DNA of 64,000 nucleotides from Sordariomycetes sp. S80-01Y. Lineage: Eukaryota > Ascomycota > Sordariomycetes. The DNA lies in assembly GCA_037042185.1 (NCBI GenBank), contig JAXQJY010000032.1, forward strand, positions 868,001 to 932,000, written 5' to 3'. The position numbers were made by a program, and so were the translations under genes. The notes under the pieces are model-generated. The model saw only the letters and a program-made list of their open reading frames with translations. It made no database searches and was not told the DNA's origin. The first letter of the stretch is position 1. The number at the start of each line of letters is the position of its first letter. Of this stretch, positions 23,297 through 33,910 are shown piece after piece.

Positions 23297-24580
23297 ATGG
23301 CCGATCAAACAGAACCGCCGACGATAACGTCTGCTGCGTCAGTCCGACTGCTTGCCAGCCACCATCAACGGCCACTTCCCGAAAGAAATGACGAGCGACA
23401 TGGTGGTGGGTCGCACTCACGGCCCTTCTTCACTTCCGCCAGGTGGACCGCCGACGGCACGTCCGTACTCGTGGGGGCGAGCGATCAGACCGTTCAGACG
23501 ACTGTCTTGCCAGATGATCTGCTCCAGCGCGAGGGTGAGAGGGAGTTGAGTGCGCCTCAAGGCGTGGTCAACCTACCCGAGCCCACGCAGATCATCACGC
23601 CAGCGCCTTACTTCACCCTTCAAGAACCAGCGACGCAGACTTTCCTGACGGGATGTCGTGACCATCCCTTGCATTTATACCATGCCTTCCCACATGACGG
23701 CAAGTCGGTGCCGCTGTGCACGTATAAGCTCATCAGAAAGGAGACCGAGGAATTCATCACGCCATCCTCTATGATATGGCAGTATCCAGGCACCCATTTC
23801 ATATGCGGCTCCGCCAACCGCTTGGACATGTTCGATGTGTCCGGCCATGCATCTGACGGACCTATCCTCACGATGCCGACCATTCCTTCGAAAAGGCACA
23901 TCATGAAGGGGGGAGGGGTCGGGATGAAGGGCACAGTCTCTGCACTAGACCAGTGCGGCGCGGAGTCCCTGATAGCTGCGGGCACTTGGACAAGATGGAT
24001 CGGTCTGTACGATCTGTGGCGGACAGACAAGACCGTTGCCAACTGGAGCATTGCTCAGGCAGCGGACGAGCAGAAGCTCGGTGGTCAGGGTATTGCCCAG
24101 GCAATTTGGAGTCCAGACGGGAGGTATCTCGTTGTCAATGAGCGTCACGCAAGTGGGCTGATGGTTTATGACGTCCGTGGGACCAGTCAGCTGCTCAGCA
24201 CATTGCAAGGCCGCAAGGCAGATACTCAGCAGCGACTTCATTGCGATGTGTATCAAGGCCAGGATGGGGGTTTTGAAGTCTGGGCCGGCTCAAAAGATGG
24301 AAGCGTCCAAATTTGGGAGAACGTCGGTCTGCACGGGGACTTGGATGCTCAACCGAGCTGGGGTTGGAAAGGGCATGAGTCTCCTGTTGGCAGTGTTGGG
24401 CTTCACAGCAGCGGCTCTGTCATTGCCACCGTCTCAGGAGGCTGGGAGCACCCCGAAACCAGTGGGGACGAGGACCAGCTGGCTTCTCACGACCGCACCG
24501 CCGTTTCAACGTTGAGTGAATCATCCTTGAAGCTATGGGCGATGAACCCATCGTCGGAAGACAAAGATACCCATGAATAA
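23297..24580 (+). CDS. WD40 protein, WRAP53/TCAB1 - Swt21 family
   Basis: Single exon, 427 residues. A WD40 propeller begins near residue 45 (FTSARWTADGTSVLVGASD) and shows the order typical of WRAP53/Swt21: a T-FLTGCRDHPLHLYHAF blade, then SSMIWQYPGTHFICGSANRLDMFDV, then a blade with SLIAAGTWTRWIGLYDLW, and later AIWSPDGRYLVVNERHASGLMVYDVRG. Vertebrate WRAP53 guides telomerase and scaRNPs to Cajal bodies, and yeast Swt21 is linked to pre-mRNA splicing. A role in snRNP biology is the most likely reading, by family only. The ATG lies in a good context (GCCATGG) and no intron is needed. Confidence 0.8.
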   Translation: MADQTEPPTITSAASVRLLASHHQRPLPERNDERHGGGSHSRPFFTSARWTADGTSVLVGASDQTVQTTVLPDDLLQREGERELSAPQGVVNLPEPTQIITPAPYFTLQEPATQTFLTGCRDHPLHLYHAFPHDGKSVPLCTYKLIRKETEEFITPSSMIWQYPGTHFICGSANRLDMFDVSGHASDGPILTMPTIPSKRHIMKGGGVGMKGTVSALDQCGAESLIAAGTWTRWIGLYDLWRTDKTVANWSIAQAADEQKLGGQGIAQAIWSPDGRYLVVNERHASGLMVYDVRGTSQLLSTLQGRKADTQQRLHCDVYQGQDGGFEVWAGSKDGSVQIWENVGLHGDLDAQPSWGWKGHESPVGSVGLHSSGSVIATVSGGWEHPETSGDEDQLASHDRTAVSTLSESSLKLWAMNPSSEDKDTHE

Positions 24581-24665
24581 ATAACCGTGTAAAGCACATT
24601 ATCCAACGGTGTCGAAATATCATGTTGTAACTTCTCGAATAGAATATCCCAAACTAGAACCCCGC

Positions 24666-24984
24666 TCAGCTAGTCTCCTTCTGCTTCTTGTTCTCGCTCT
24701 TGGGCTCAGGATCACCCTTCTTGGGCTCATTCTTAGACCCAGGCTCATTCTCGTAATCACCGCCGTGCTCCTCATACGCCTTGGCGAGCTTCGACGCCTT
24801 CCATGCCGACCACTGGCCCTCCCCACCGCCGCTCTTGTTCGGCTCCTGCTTGATCTCTAGAAGCAGCTTCCGTCAGAAAACGCACACAGCTGTGGTACAC
24901 AAAAATCAGAGAAGGGGAGGACATACCCTCCTTGAGCTGCTCCCTGAGCTCGGGATCCGTGGGCTTTCCCTTGGAGGAAGTCAT
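24666..24984 (-). CDS. Small conserved fungal protein, 82 residues
   Basis: Two exons (24984-24927, 24856-24666) joined by a 70-nt intron (GTATGT...TCTAG). The product is entirely hydrophilic: it opens MTSSKGKPTDPELREQLKEE, contains the Gly/Lys/Trp stretch GGGEGQWSAWKASKLAKAYE and ends in a Lys/Glu-rich tail. There is no signal peptide or membrane segment. Similar short proteins occur widely in filamentous ascomycetes under uncharacterised-domain names. I do not know a function. The intron join falls inside a continuous KEEIKQEPNK sequence, which supports a real gene. It is convergent with the WD40 gene, with about 85 bases between stops. Confidence 0.72.
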
Positions 24985-25551
24985 GTTGCAAAGGCCGGTT
25001 GTTGTGAATGCTTTATAACGTGTTGCAGGGTTACCCCGAAGCTGCAAGTTGAACAATTGATTACGGGATCGAGGATTGCTGGGTGCGATGCTTTAAGTAT
25101 GTGAACACATGCTAGACTGCTTGCTTTTGCGGACAGCCTTACACCAGGGTGCTCGGCGGGTAGTCTATGACACGCTCACCGGTGTCGTCATTGAGTCTGC
25201 GCAGCGGTATCAAGCGACTGATGGAATCTGGGGAATGCGGATCTTAAGATCGGATAGGAAAATGACTAGCGCAAAGTTTTTAGCACGAGTAATGGCTGGA
25301 ATCCGGAGCAAACGCTACGGTCTTCAAGGTCTCTAGTCGCCTTGTCCTGAACCACACTGTGAGCCGTGCAGCAGAAAGGGGCTTCGCAATAATGGAAGGT
25401 CTTCCAGCCTTGCTCAATTGGAAGACTCGCTATGGGTTATGGCCCTACAATGCCCCAAGCTTTGGGCCATCGTGATTAGGAATATCTACCCTCACATTTG
25501 ATGATGAGCTGTAATGTCAATCCCACGGCACCGCCTCGCTTGAACAACCCG
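24985..25551. other. Intergenic region, small gene / Vps9 gene
   Basis: 567 bases between two minus-strand genes: the 3' end of the Vps9 gene and the promoter of the 82-residue gene. No coding signal. Confidence 0.45.
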
Positions 25552-28012
25552 CTACGATGATAATGCCAGGCAAGCGTCAACAGCCAAACCGACGCTGTCT
25601 TTGTTAGCACCTGTTGACTCCTACTGTGTGAGGTCCGGGACACTTACCGCCCTTCTTTCTGATGCACGACGTCGCTAATAATCTCCCGATCGAGATCGGG
25701 GAACATGCCCGATAACGTCTCTACCACATTGGCATGCTCCGCCCTCGACACACGTTGGGCTTCTGCTGTTTCCGCACTGGCTTGTCGGGCTGCCGCCTCC
25801 TCTGCCGACAGCGTATGTCGTGAGTTCGGCTGTTGCGATTGCTCCTCAGAGGGGTCGGGCCGTGTGACGGGTGGGGGTGGGAGACCTTGTGAGACATGCG
25901 GGTGCGTGTCATGCGATGAGCCCTGGCCACCGTCGTCCGTGAACATCCTGCCGATTGTGGACAGAGGCCTCTGGATGGTCTTCAAGAGACCGGTGATTGG
26001 CTCACCTTGTGCACCATCTACGAGCGACGTTGTTCGCGGTGGGTAAGGAGGTGCCTGACCGTCCTGAGAGGGCCGGTCTGGGGGTATGTAACGCCCTTTC
26101 TCGTCGAACTGCGGTGGTTGGGGCATAGCCGGCGAGTTTTGTTGACTCTGGTGCTTCTCCGCGATGGCAGACACCGCGGCTTCCACGTTCTTCTCGAACT
26201 CATCATCCGTGATTGTCAAAGTCGTGCGGTCCATGTTCTCGATGAATTGAACCGCGCCCATCAGCGATGACAGATAGTACCCTGCTTCGCCTCCAAGCTT
26301 ATCCTGGTTCCTGAATCGCAGAATGTACTGAACGTTGGAAACTAAATGCTCTGGATTTGATTGCAAGACAACGTAAATGAGCATCGGCATGAAGGAGTCG
26401 GCTGACCCGTCGGATTTGTTGTGCTTCAGGAGACCAAAGATGACTTTGCAACAGTTCAGAACACAGATGATCTTGTCCCTCGGCGCGCGATACGACTTGA
26501 TTTTGAGCAGTTCTGTCCTAGTTAGCCTTTTCGCAATCTTCGAGTACAGGATGCGGACTCACCCTGCTGCGCAAGTTTCAAGAAGCGCTTCCCGCTGTCC
26601 TCTATCGCCGGAATGTCGAGATGAGCTTCCCGAACCCACCCGTAGATGTTGATCTTTTGCGCCAAAATATCGTCTCGCTCAACGTCCTCCTGATGTTGCC
26701 CGCGTCGCCCGGGCCCGAGCGGTGGGTCTGCCCCCTTCCTTTTCGACTTGGCGCCTGGTATTGGCTTTGGGGATGGGATAGCTGGTGAGAAGGTCTGCGA
26801 GTAGAGTCGGTTCATGACAAGCTTCTCCATGCCTTCCCGCGCATTGTCGAACTCGGCATCAGACACGTCCCTCCAAACCTCGCACTGCACCATCTTGTTC
26901 GCGATGAAAGCCAGAAAGTCGCCTATGATTTTGACTTGCTCATGCACCATCCACTGCTTCTTACCAAACTCTTGCAAGAATGACTTGAGGTATCGTGCTA
27001 CCGGGTCAGCCTTCTTGTTCCGAAGCTGCTCGAGGAAGCGGTGAAAATCGAATGGTAGAGCTGGCTCAGGTTCGGGTTCGGGAGGCGGTGGTCGATGTAC
27101 AGACATCTGCGGTGAGGTTGGGGATTGGATATTTGATGAGCGTTCCTCCTTATTTCGAGGTGGTGTTCCGAAAGATCCGTCTTTTGGTGGTACTGGGGGA
27201 GCCTCCTCTTCCGCCATCGAGGCCTTCTCGCCGGTCCCTTCGACACCTTGGGGCTGGCCGACTTGCAATCCCGCTAGTTGACCCGATAATGATGTCGACA
27301 GAGGCTCCAAACTCGACTTTCTAGGTGGATGCTGAGGTCGCTGTGGAAGTTCAGGAGGCGGTCCCCCGAAGATAGGAGATGTCAACTCCAGCCGTGGACT
27401 CATCACTTCCTCTGCTCCAGGTCCTCCAGCCTCGCTGAACTGTTCCATGATGCTCTGGATCTCCGACCTTGATCCTCCCTCACCCTCGTCTTCGCTCGTG
27501 AACTTCTTCTCATCGTAGCCAGCCTCCGAGACAGCAGGCGAGCGGTCGTCGGAATGGTGAGAGCGTGCCGCGTTCGAAGGTGTTCGAGAAGGAGGTTGCG
27601 AGGTGGTCGGGGTAGGGGGCGTTGGATCGACATAGCTCGAGGGTTCTGGGGCGAGGAACTGGGAGCCTGTGGACGGCTTTCGATCGCTAGGCTCCGCGGT
27701 CACGGCGGCTTCCGAGTCGCGCTCGAGCTGATCCCCCTTGTTGGGCGGTGTCGAAGGACGCTCGGGGAGGAGTTGGGGCTTTTCTTCGCTATCCACGGGC
27801 TTTGTCTCCTCAAAGCTCAAAAGCTCGCTTGAGGGAGACTCAGTGGTCTTCTCGTCCGCACCCTTTGCTTTATCACCGTGCGTAAGCTCATCCTCGGGAG
27901 GCCGCTCCACGCCGGGCGTATCGGGCTCGGTGATCTCTACATTAGGCTTGCTTGTCTGTTCGTCGTCGCCGCGCCGGCTCTGAGAATCGGTCGACTGCTC
28001 CGGCGGAGACAT
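25552..28012 (-). CDS. Vps9-CUE guanine nucleotide exchange factor for Rab5-type GTPases
   Basis: Three exons (28012-26563, 26512-25648, 25594-25552) encode 785 residues. It probably activates Rab5/Vps21 on endosomes, as yeast Vps9 does. Residues 1-310 are disordered (Pro/Ser/Glu-rich). The helical bundle starts near 320 (FDFHRFLEQLRNKKADPVARYL) and the VPS9 core follows, with the conserved DSFMPMLIYVVLQSNPEHL near 520-540. After a disordered linker, residues 744-785 form a CUE ubiquitin-binding domain (VVETLSGMFPDLDREII). The last 15 codons of that domain lie in a 43-nt third exon (GTAAGT...GACAG), which ends CLALSS. Without that exon the CUE helix 3 would be missing. Confidence 0.9.
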
Positions 28013-28746
28013 GCAAAACGACTGCCGGGGGTTTCCTTCAAGTCAAAGAAGTGTTGGTCATGGACGGAGCTATCGCGTGCGTGGACGCGGGGAAGTCGGT
28101 CAAGCTTCAGCAACTGATGGTTTTCGATCGAGCGATGTTCGTGGCTGCGGGTTTCAATAAAAGAGTCGCGGGCGTGATATTGGCTGTAAGAGTGTCTGAG
28201 ACAGCAGACTTACGACAGCAGAGGCTAGTGCAATCAGTCGGCCGAGTGTTGCAGATGTCGAAGCTCGTGATCGTCGACGCTGAGCCACAGTAGCTTCATG
28301 TGCCACTGCTGCCAGTGCCAGTGCCACTACAGTACCGTCATGGTGGTGGGGCACCGGCTTCAACCAATGATGACGACAGCCAAGCTCTGTCACTGTTTCC
28401 TTCAACCTTACTCGAGCTTCAATTTCGCAGAATCAAGCACCAGCTCAGGCTCCGTCGTTCATTTTTGAAGAAGGCAAAAGGCTGGTCTATGACCCGGTCC
28501 TGTACGCTGGCGGAGTCAGCTCCGCGACATCAAGGGATGTGATTTCTTAGACAGCGCGTAGCGGGGAACTTTGAAGCGCTCTCCAGCTGAACTCGGCCAG
28601 GACTCACAGGCCGGATGACGGGACAACGCTGACTAGGACGGCCAGAGGCCTAAACAGACCTCGTATAATGACATGAAATGCCCTGAATTGGCGTTTCGCA
28701 AAACAATCCCTATCATAGACTTGACGTCTCATCAGTGTCAGCAGCC
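28013..28746. promoter_or_regulatory. Divergent intergenic region, Vps9 / DUF4291 gene
   Basis: 734 bases between divergent starts. It contains a short TGCCAG-type repeat at 28301-28327. No coding signal. Confidence 0.45.
28301..28327. repeat. Short TGCCAG/TGCCAC hexamer repeat
   Basis: About four imperfect TGCCA(G/C) units. It shares the core GTGCCAGTGCC with the run at 13387-13403. Confidence 0.5.
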
Positions 28747-29355
28747 ATGGCATCCAGCTCAACGATACCAGCGCGTCAAATCCGCGCTCTCCAGGACGAA
28801 GACCACATCACAGTCTATCAGGCCTACAACGCAACCATCGCATCCACAGCAATAGAATCCCAGCGCCTGACCGCGTCGCCGACCTTCAAGCTCACCCGGA
28901 TGACCTGGGTTAAACCCAGTTGGTGCTGGATGATGTACCGCTCAGGCTACTCCTACAAAGATGACAACCAAGCGCGCATCCTCGCTCTCAAGATGAAGAA
29001 GACCAACCTGGTCAAGCTACTGGAGAGAAGTATTTTAGCGAAGAATGTTGACAAGGAGACGGGGGAACAAATCGTCAGGATCCAGTGGGACCCGGAAAGG
29101 GGTCCGAGGTTGGAGCAGTTGGGTTACCGGAGCATTCAGATCGGCATACCAAGGGGGTTGTGCGAAACATGGGCGAATAGTTGGATCGAAGAAATAACAG
29201 ATGTGACTGATGTGGCGAAGGAGTTGAAGAGGGTGCTGGATGAGAGAACGGATGTCAGCAATGAGGAACTGGTTGAGCTAGGGTTGCTGCCAGACGAGCA
29301 ACCCTTTGAGGTGCCAGGGCATGTCGAGGCCACACTCGAGATGAACCTTGCGTAG
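28747..29355 (+). CDS. DUF4291 family protein
   Basis: Single exon, 202 residues. The sequence ARQIRALQDEDHITVYQAYN at the start, RMTWVKPSWCWMMYRSGYSYKD in the middle and QWDPERGP further on are characteristic of DUF4291, a family found in fungi and bacteria with no known biochemical role. There is no signal peptide or transmembrane segment. It is probably cytosolic. The ATG at 28747 was taken from the context GCCATGG, although the frame opens a few codons earlier without ATG. It is convergent with the dehydrogenase gene, with only 80 bases between stops. Confidence 0.85.
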   Translation: MASSSTIPARQIRALQDEDHITVYQAYNATIASTAIESQRLTASPTFKLTRMTWVKPSWCWMMYRSGYSYKDDNQARILALKMKKTNLVKLLERSILAKNVDKETGEQIVRIQWDPERGPRLEQLGYRSIQIGIPRGLCETWANSWIEEITDVTDVAKELKRVLDERTDVSNEELVELGLLPDEQPFEVPGHVEATLEMNLA

Positions 29356-29435
29356 AGTAAACAGAGCTTGAGCTTGCATTTCTTCCTTAGGTGTATTCGC
29401 CTAGTTTTTATTTCGCACAAACTATCATAAACCCT

Positions 29436-30426
29436 TTATCCGTTGACGATAACGCCGCCATTGCAGTGAATGACCTGCCCGCTAACACACGAACTATCCG
29501 CACTCGCCAAGAACACTACACACGTAGCAATCTCACTCGGCTGCGCCGGCCTTCCCATTGGACTCGTGAACTCCTTTTGCGCGCGTTCGTTCATCGTCGC
29601 TGGGATCAGGGGCGTCCACACCGGACCCGGCGCAACGGCATTCACCCTGATGCCCTTGCCCAGCTGCTGGTTGCTCAAGCCTCGCGTGAAGGACACGACG
29701 GCGCCCTTGGTGGATGTGTAGTCGAGAAGGTCGGGACGCCCGATGTAGGCGTTGATAGAGGCGTTGTTGATGATGGTCGCGCCGCGCTTCATGTGTGCGA
29801 TGGCGTACTTGGACATGTAGAAGAAGCCGTGGATGTTTGTGTTAAAGGTGTGCTCCCATTGATCTTCTGAGAGATCTGAGATGTCCTCTACCACCATTTG
29901 GTCTTCGGAATTGTTAGCATATTTCCTGGAAATTGGCCTTGAGTACTTACAAGCATGGTTGTTGAACAGAATGTCAATACCGCCCATCTTCTCGATCGCA
30001 AAGTCCACCACTTGCTTGCAGTTCTCCTTCTTTGTCAGGTCCCGCGCAATGAGGTGGCACTTCTGGCCAATTTCCTCAATGCGCTTCTTGGTGCCCTGCG
30101 CATCCTTCTCCTCTTCAGGCAAGTAAGCGATGACAGAATCAGCGCCTTCGCGAGCGAAGAGGATCGCAGAAGCAGCTCCAATACCAGAGTCTCCTCCGGT
30201 AATTAAGGCCCTCTTGCCGCTCAGTTTCCCTGCAGCTTTGTAGGTGGTGCTCTGGCCACCGGCTTCGGGGATCTCTTCGAAGGTGGGCTTGGGGTTGGGC
30301 ATGTCATGATCCTTCCCCGGGAAAGACTGCTTCGAGACAGGAATATCCTGCTCTGGGAACAAGTTAGTATTATTTAATGCCTTGAGACAAGTCTGCTTGC
30401 TCACCGTTCTTGAATTGGTCCGCCAT
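29436..30426 (-). CDS. Short-chain dehydrogenase/reductase, extended N-terminus (YghA type)
   Basis: Three exons (30426-30405, 30352-29951, 29902-29436) encode 296 residues. The NAD(P)-binding GGDSGIG, the NNHA motif, the catalytic tyrosine-lysine pair YTSTK and the VAPGPVWT segment are all visible. A 45-residue N-terminal extension rich in Pro (FPGKDHDMPNPKP) is shared with bacterial YghA/stress-induced SDRs, which oxidise or reduce sugars or aldehydes. The exact substrate is unknown. The first exon codes only MADQFKN, with a canonical TACTAAC branch point in intron 1. The promoter has a TATA box and two CCCCT stress elements, so stress induction is likely. Confidence 0.88.
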
Positions 30427-31284
30427 CTTTCGGTGGTGTTCTGCTAGCTGAGGTGAAGAAGGCGTTCGAGTAAGTTCACGAAGACAAATCTAAGAACAAG
30501 GTTTGAAAAAGGGTAAGAGAGCTCTGAGGTCCGTCAGTAGTATATAATGTAAACTCTGCCCCTCGACTGCCCCTCCGTCGTCTGTCAGATAGACATCATT
30601 GCGGACCTTTCAATCCGGAGGGTCGATGATCGATCGATGACGTTATGGGGTCATAATCTGTTCTCCAATGAAGCTGCTTAAACCCGGAGGTCAGAAATGC
30701 GATTTTGGAGATCAAGGGTCCCAAAGGCCGCCTAGGCTGTGACGTAGGATCATTGGCAGCTGTGTGGTCTCGCGTTGTTGCACAGCAACTAGAGCTCCGG
30801 AGTAATTGATGGCAGGCAGGATGGAGGGCCATGGCGGGGCATCACCTCCGGAGAAAACAACAGTAATTCGTTCTAGATCGCAGAATTAACAAGGCATCGC
30901 AGTCAATAAGCCGCATGGCTAGCTCATTTTCCTGGACTGCCTGAACAGGCCTCGTCGAAGGTTGCAACCCGATTGAGACTCCCTACCAGACCAGGAAGTC
31001 GCCCTTCACTTGTCTCGCCCAACACATCGTTTGTTGGAGGCAATATTCCTATTCAAACTTCTTCTAGCAAGCAAGCCAAGGGTACACAATCGAATGTCGA
31101 TGCTCGCAGCTCGGATGGGTCCCAGATCCAACTCGTACACACCCCAATGAGGTTTGTCTCTATGCCCCCTCTTCTCAGAAATATCAGTCCGCCCATTAAG
31201 GTAGCCACAAAGTTAAGTAATTCCGTAACGCCAATGATGAATCTCGGTAACAACGTGTCGTCGGGTGTCTATCCGTCGAATCGT
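30427..31284. other. Intergenic region, SDR promoter / V-ATPase f 3' end
   Basis: 858 bases between two minus-strand genes. Apart from the SDR promoter elements there is no supported coding signal. Confidence 0.45.
30541..30574 (-). promoter_or_regulatory. TATA box and two STRE-type CCCCT elements of the SDR gene
   Basis: Read on the minus strand, ATTATATA (30548-30541) lies about 115 bases before the ATG. Two AGGGG elements (30574-30570 and 30563-30559) lie immediately upstream of it. This order matches stress-response promoters bound by Msn2/4-type zinc fingers in fungi. The motifs are seen directly; binding is inferred. Confidence 0.45.
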
Positions 31285-31669
31285 CTAAGACAGTGCGATC
31301 GCGCCCCTGCGGTTCTCGCGGACGTGGAGGAGGCCCTGGAAACCACAGAAAACCAAGAAGACCTGTTGTAATGTTCAGCGCGGGTCCTTCCTGAGTGAAT
31401 GGGGATAAAAAACATACGGCATATACAATGACCGCGGTAAAGATGGTGCCGGCCACAGCCTTGCCATCCTCGGGATCCTCTTGACCACCAACGAACTCCT
31501 CATGCCCACTCCTGTACAGACCAGCGATGATACTGAGAATAACAATCGCGAATACGGACACGACAACGCTGAAATGTCCCCTCGTTAGTTATTTGATGGT
31601 TTTCGATGCACGGCGGCTGGGGATGACGAACCATGTCCATGCGTTCATGGCACTGACGACGGGCTTCAT
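31285..31669 (-). CDS. V-type proton ATPase subunit f (RNASEK / yeast YPR170W-B homologue)
   Basis: Three short exons (31669-31632, 31568-31418, 31362-31285) encode 88 residues. The product starts MKPVVSAMNAW and has a first membrane helix (VFAIVILSIIAGLY), a loop with GHEEFVGGQEDPEDGKAVAG and a second helix ending VFLVFCGFQ. This matches the 85-residue yeast subunit f of the V-ATPase Vo sector (start MRPVVS, loop HESFVGSINDPEDGPAVA, end FFVFCGFQ), related to animal RNASEK. It should sit in the vacuolar proton pump next to the c-ring. Intron 1 uses a rarer donor (GTTCGT); intron 2 is 55 nt (GTATGT...ACAACAG). The split makes this gene easy to miss. Confidence 0.88.
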
Positions 31670-33115
31670 GGTGGGCAATGGGTGGCTCGTGAGCCAGCGA
31701 TCGAGAGTATGTGAAGTGAATGCTCGGAGTCAGGAGTCGTTGTGACAGGCTGTTGTAGGGTGTTTGGTTGGCGGTCGTCAGCCTTGAGGATGCGACGATG
31801 GCGGTTCTGACTGGAGCTACGCAATCGGCAGCCGACCTTCAAGTTGTTGCCTCAGGCTGAAATCGTCGTAGGCGCCACACCTCCTGTCAGCCACACCTGG
31901 CGGGATGCGCACAGCCACACTTTCACTTTCCCTTGAGGCATGTCCACCAAGATAGGTTGTGATTGTGGTAATTATGAACCGCAGTCTCACTTAACCCGTG
32001 GGACGGAGCAAAAGTCTCCAAAAGATCCGTGTTCGCACTTGGCGGTTTACGAAACATACTGCTTTCGCGTCAATACGTCATGGATTATGCCGTTTGAAGG
32101 CTTTGGAATCAAATAATGGCAAGCAACATGCAGTTGCGGCGGGGACGTCTCATCCGTTCCTAAACCGATGAGGGTTGACAAGATCGCGCATAAACAACTC
32201 GACTCAAGCAATCATCCTCATACAGTGCAGAGCATCGAGAACGAATCTTCCTGAGCCCAGCCACCAACCTATCCAGGTAGCACGAGATGCCCGTTGCCCC
32301 GGTCCCCTGGCAAGTTTCGCTGCGGAAGACGAGACGAAACGCTGGATCGTCAACGCTGTTTTGGCGCCGAAACAGTGTTTCCAGGACGGACCTGCAGCCG
32401 CCAATCAAGTTGTGGGCTTACGCGGGCTGACTCCCTGCACGGCAATGCCAATTGTGGTGCTTATTTGGCGGGTGCTGCAGGGGTCGATGTCCGACCCTGT
32501 CAAGGATCGGCGTGGACATGGCGCGTCAGCGGTTCAAGGGGAAGGGAAGGGGGCATTTGTGAAGCTGCGGTGTGTACCGACAGAGGTTGATCTCCGGGGT
32601 TGACAAGGCGATACAAGACGCTTTGTGGGCTTCGAACAATAGGATGGACATAAATAGCTTTCCTGTGCGTCTTGGGGACTGCTAATGGAGGTTGGGGTTC
32701 CCAAAGTTGGGGTTGAGGACGGCGGTTTGCCAGGGGGAAGCTTGCTTGGCGTCTCTGCATGACGCCCATCCATCACACTCCGCCTCCCCCTCGCTCTAGC
32801 ACCCACTCACATTGTTGCCAGTGAAAGTATGGAGACCAGGGGCCTCAGGATCGTCTCTTGCTCTTCTTGTGATTAGGTACCTAGGCACCATAAAGGTCAA
32901 AGCAGTGCCCGGACCTCTCCATTCCGTTCCGATCTTCCATCTCTTCATCTCGTCCAATCTGTCTGTGACACTCGTTATTCTCACAAAACACAAGGCCGGT
33001 CCAATTCACGTTCGCCTTTTCATTTCTCCTTTATCTCTCGCGCTTATACCCAACCTACCCTTCTTGCACGCTTCTCTTAATCAGTTGTCGCTCGCTTAGA
33101 CACACAGCCGCCAAC
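31670..33115. promoter_or_regulatory. Divergent intergenic region, V-ATPase f / SOD-like gene
   Basis: 1.45 kb between divergent starts. Short open frames on both strands lack motifs. The last 150 bases before the SOD-like ATG are pyrimidine-rich on the plus strand, as is common ahead of well-expressed fungal genes. Confidence 0.45.
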
Positions 33116-33910
33116 ATGTATGGAAAGACTGCCTTCGCCCTGCTCGGCGCCGCTGCCATTGCCAACGCCGCCGACGCGCCCGAGACCAGCGGCAACCCGC
33201 CCAACGTTGCCTACAAGGCCACCATCGAGGAGGTAGGCTTCGCCGATGCCGTCCTGCCTGGTGAGCTCAAGGGCTACATCTCTGCCCAAGCTCCCGCGGA
33301 TGGCAAGGGCGTTGACTTTGAGGTGCACTTCGAGAACCTCCCTGAGGAGGGAGGCCCATTCAGTGAGTGATGCCCCTCAAGCTGTCCTGCCCACGTCGTG
33401 GATTAACACATCCCAGGCTACCACCTGCACAAGGCTGCCGTTCCCGAGGATGGCAACTGCACCGCAACCCTCACCCACCTCGACCCCTACGGCGCTGGCG
33501 CAGAGGTCAAGTGCGACAAGGAGAACCCCCAGACCTGCGAAGTCGGCGACCTGAGCGGCAAGCACGGTTCCATCGAGGAGTCGCCCTTCCACGCCACCTA
33601 CCACGACCTCTACGCCGCCACCAAGGAGGACGACGAGGGTTACTTCGGCAATCTATCCTTCGTCATCCACTACGAGAACAGCACCCGCCTGGCTTGTGCC
33701 AACTTTGTCAAGCAGGAGGAGGTCCCCTACCCTACTGGCGGACACCCTAACACCACTGTCGTTCCTACTGGTGGTCCCACCGGCGGTCCTACCGGCGAGC
33801 CCCAGCCTGAGCCTACTAGCCCGCCTCCTGGCAACGCCGCTGCGGGTATGAGCGCTTGGTCGGTTCCCGCGATGTTCGTCGGCGCTGCCGTCGTTGCTCT
33901 CGGTCTGTAA
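33116..33910 (+). CDS. GPI-anchored Cu-only superoxide dismutase-like surface protein
   Basis: Two exons (33116-33362, 33417-33910) encode 246 residues. A signal peptide (MYGKTAFALLGAAAIANA) leads into a Cu/Zn-SOD-like beta barrel. Candidate copper ligands are H85 and H87 (YHLHK), H103 (THLDPYG) and H167 (FVIHYE). Cysteines C97, C115, C123 and C176 could form disulfides; CEVGDLSGKHG is typical of the fungal group. The electrostatic loop and a clear zinc-site Asp are not obvious, as in the Cu-only SOD4/5 proteins of Candida, which detoxify or generate peroxide at the wall. A Pro/Gly/Thr linker (TGGPTGGPTGEP) and a hydrophobic tail (about 222-246) indicate a GPI anchor. Confidence 0.87.
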
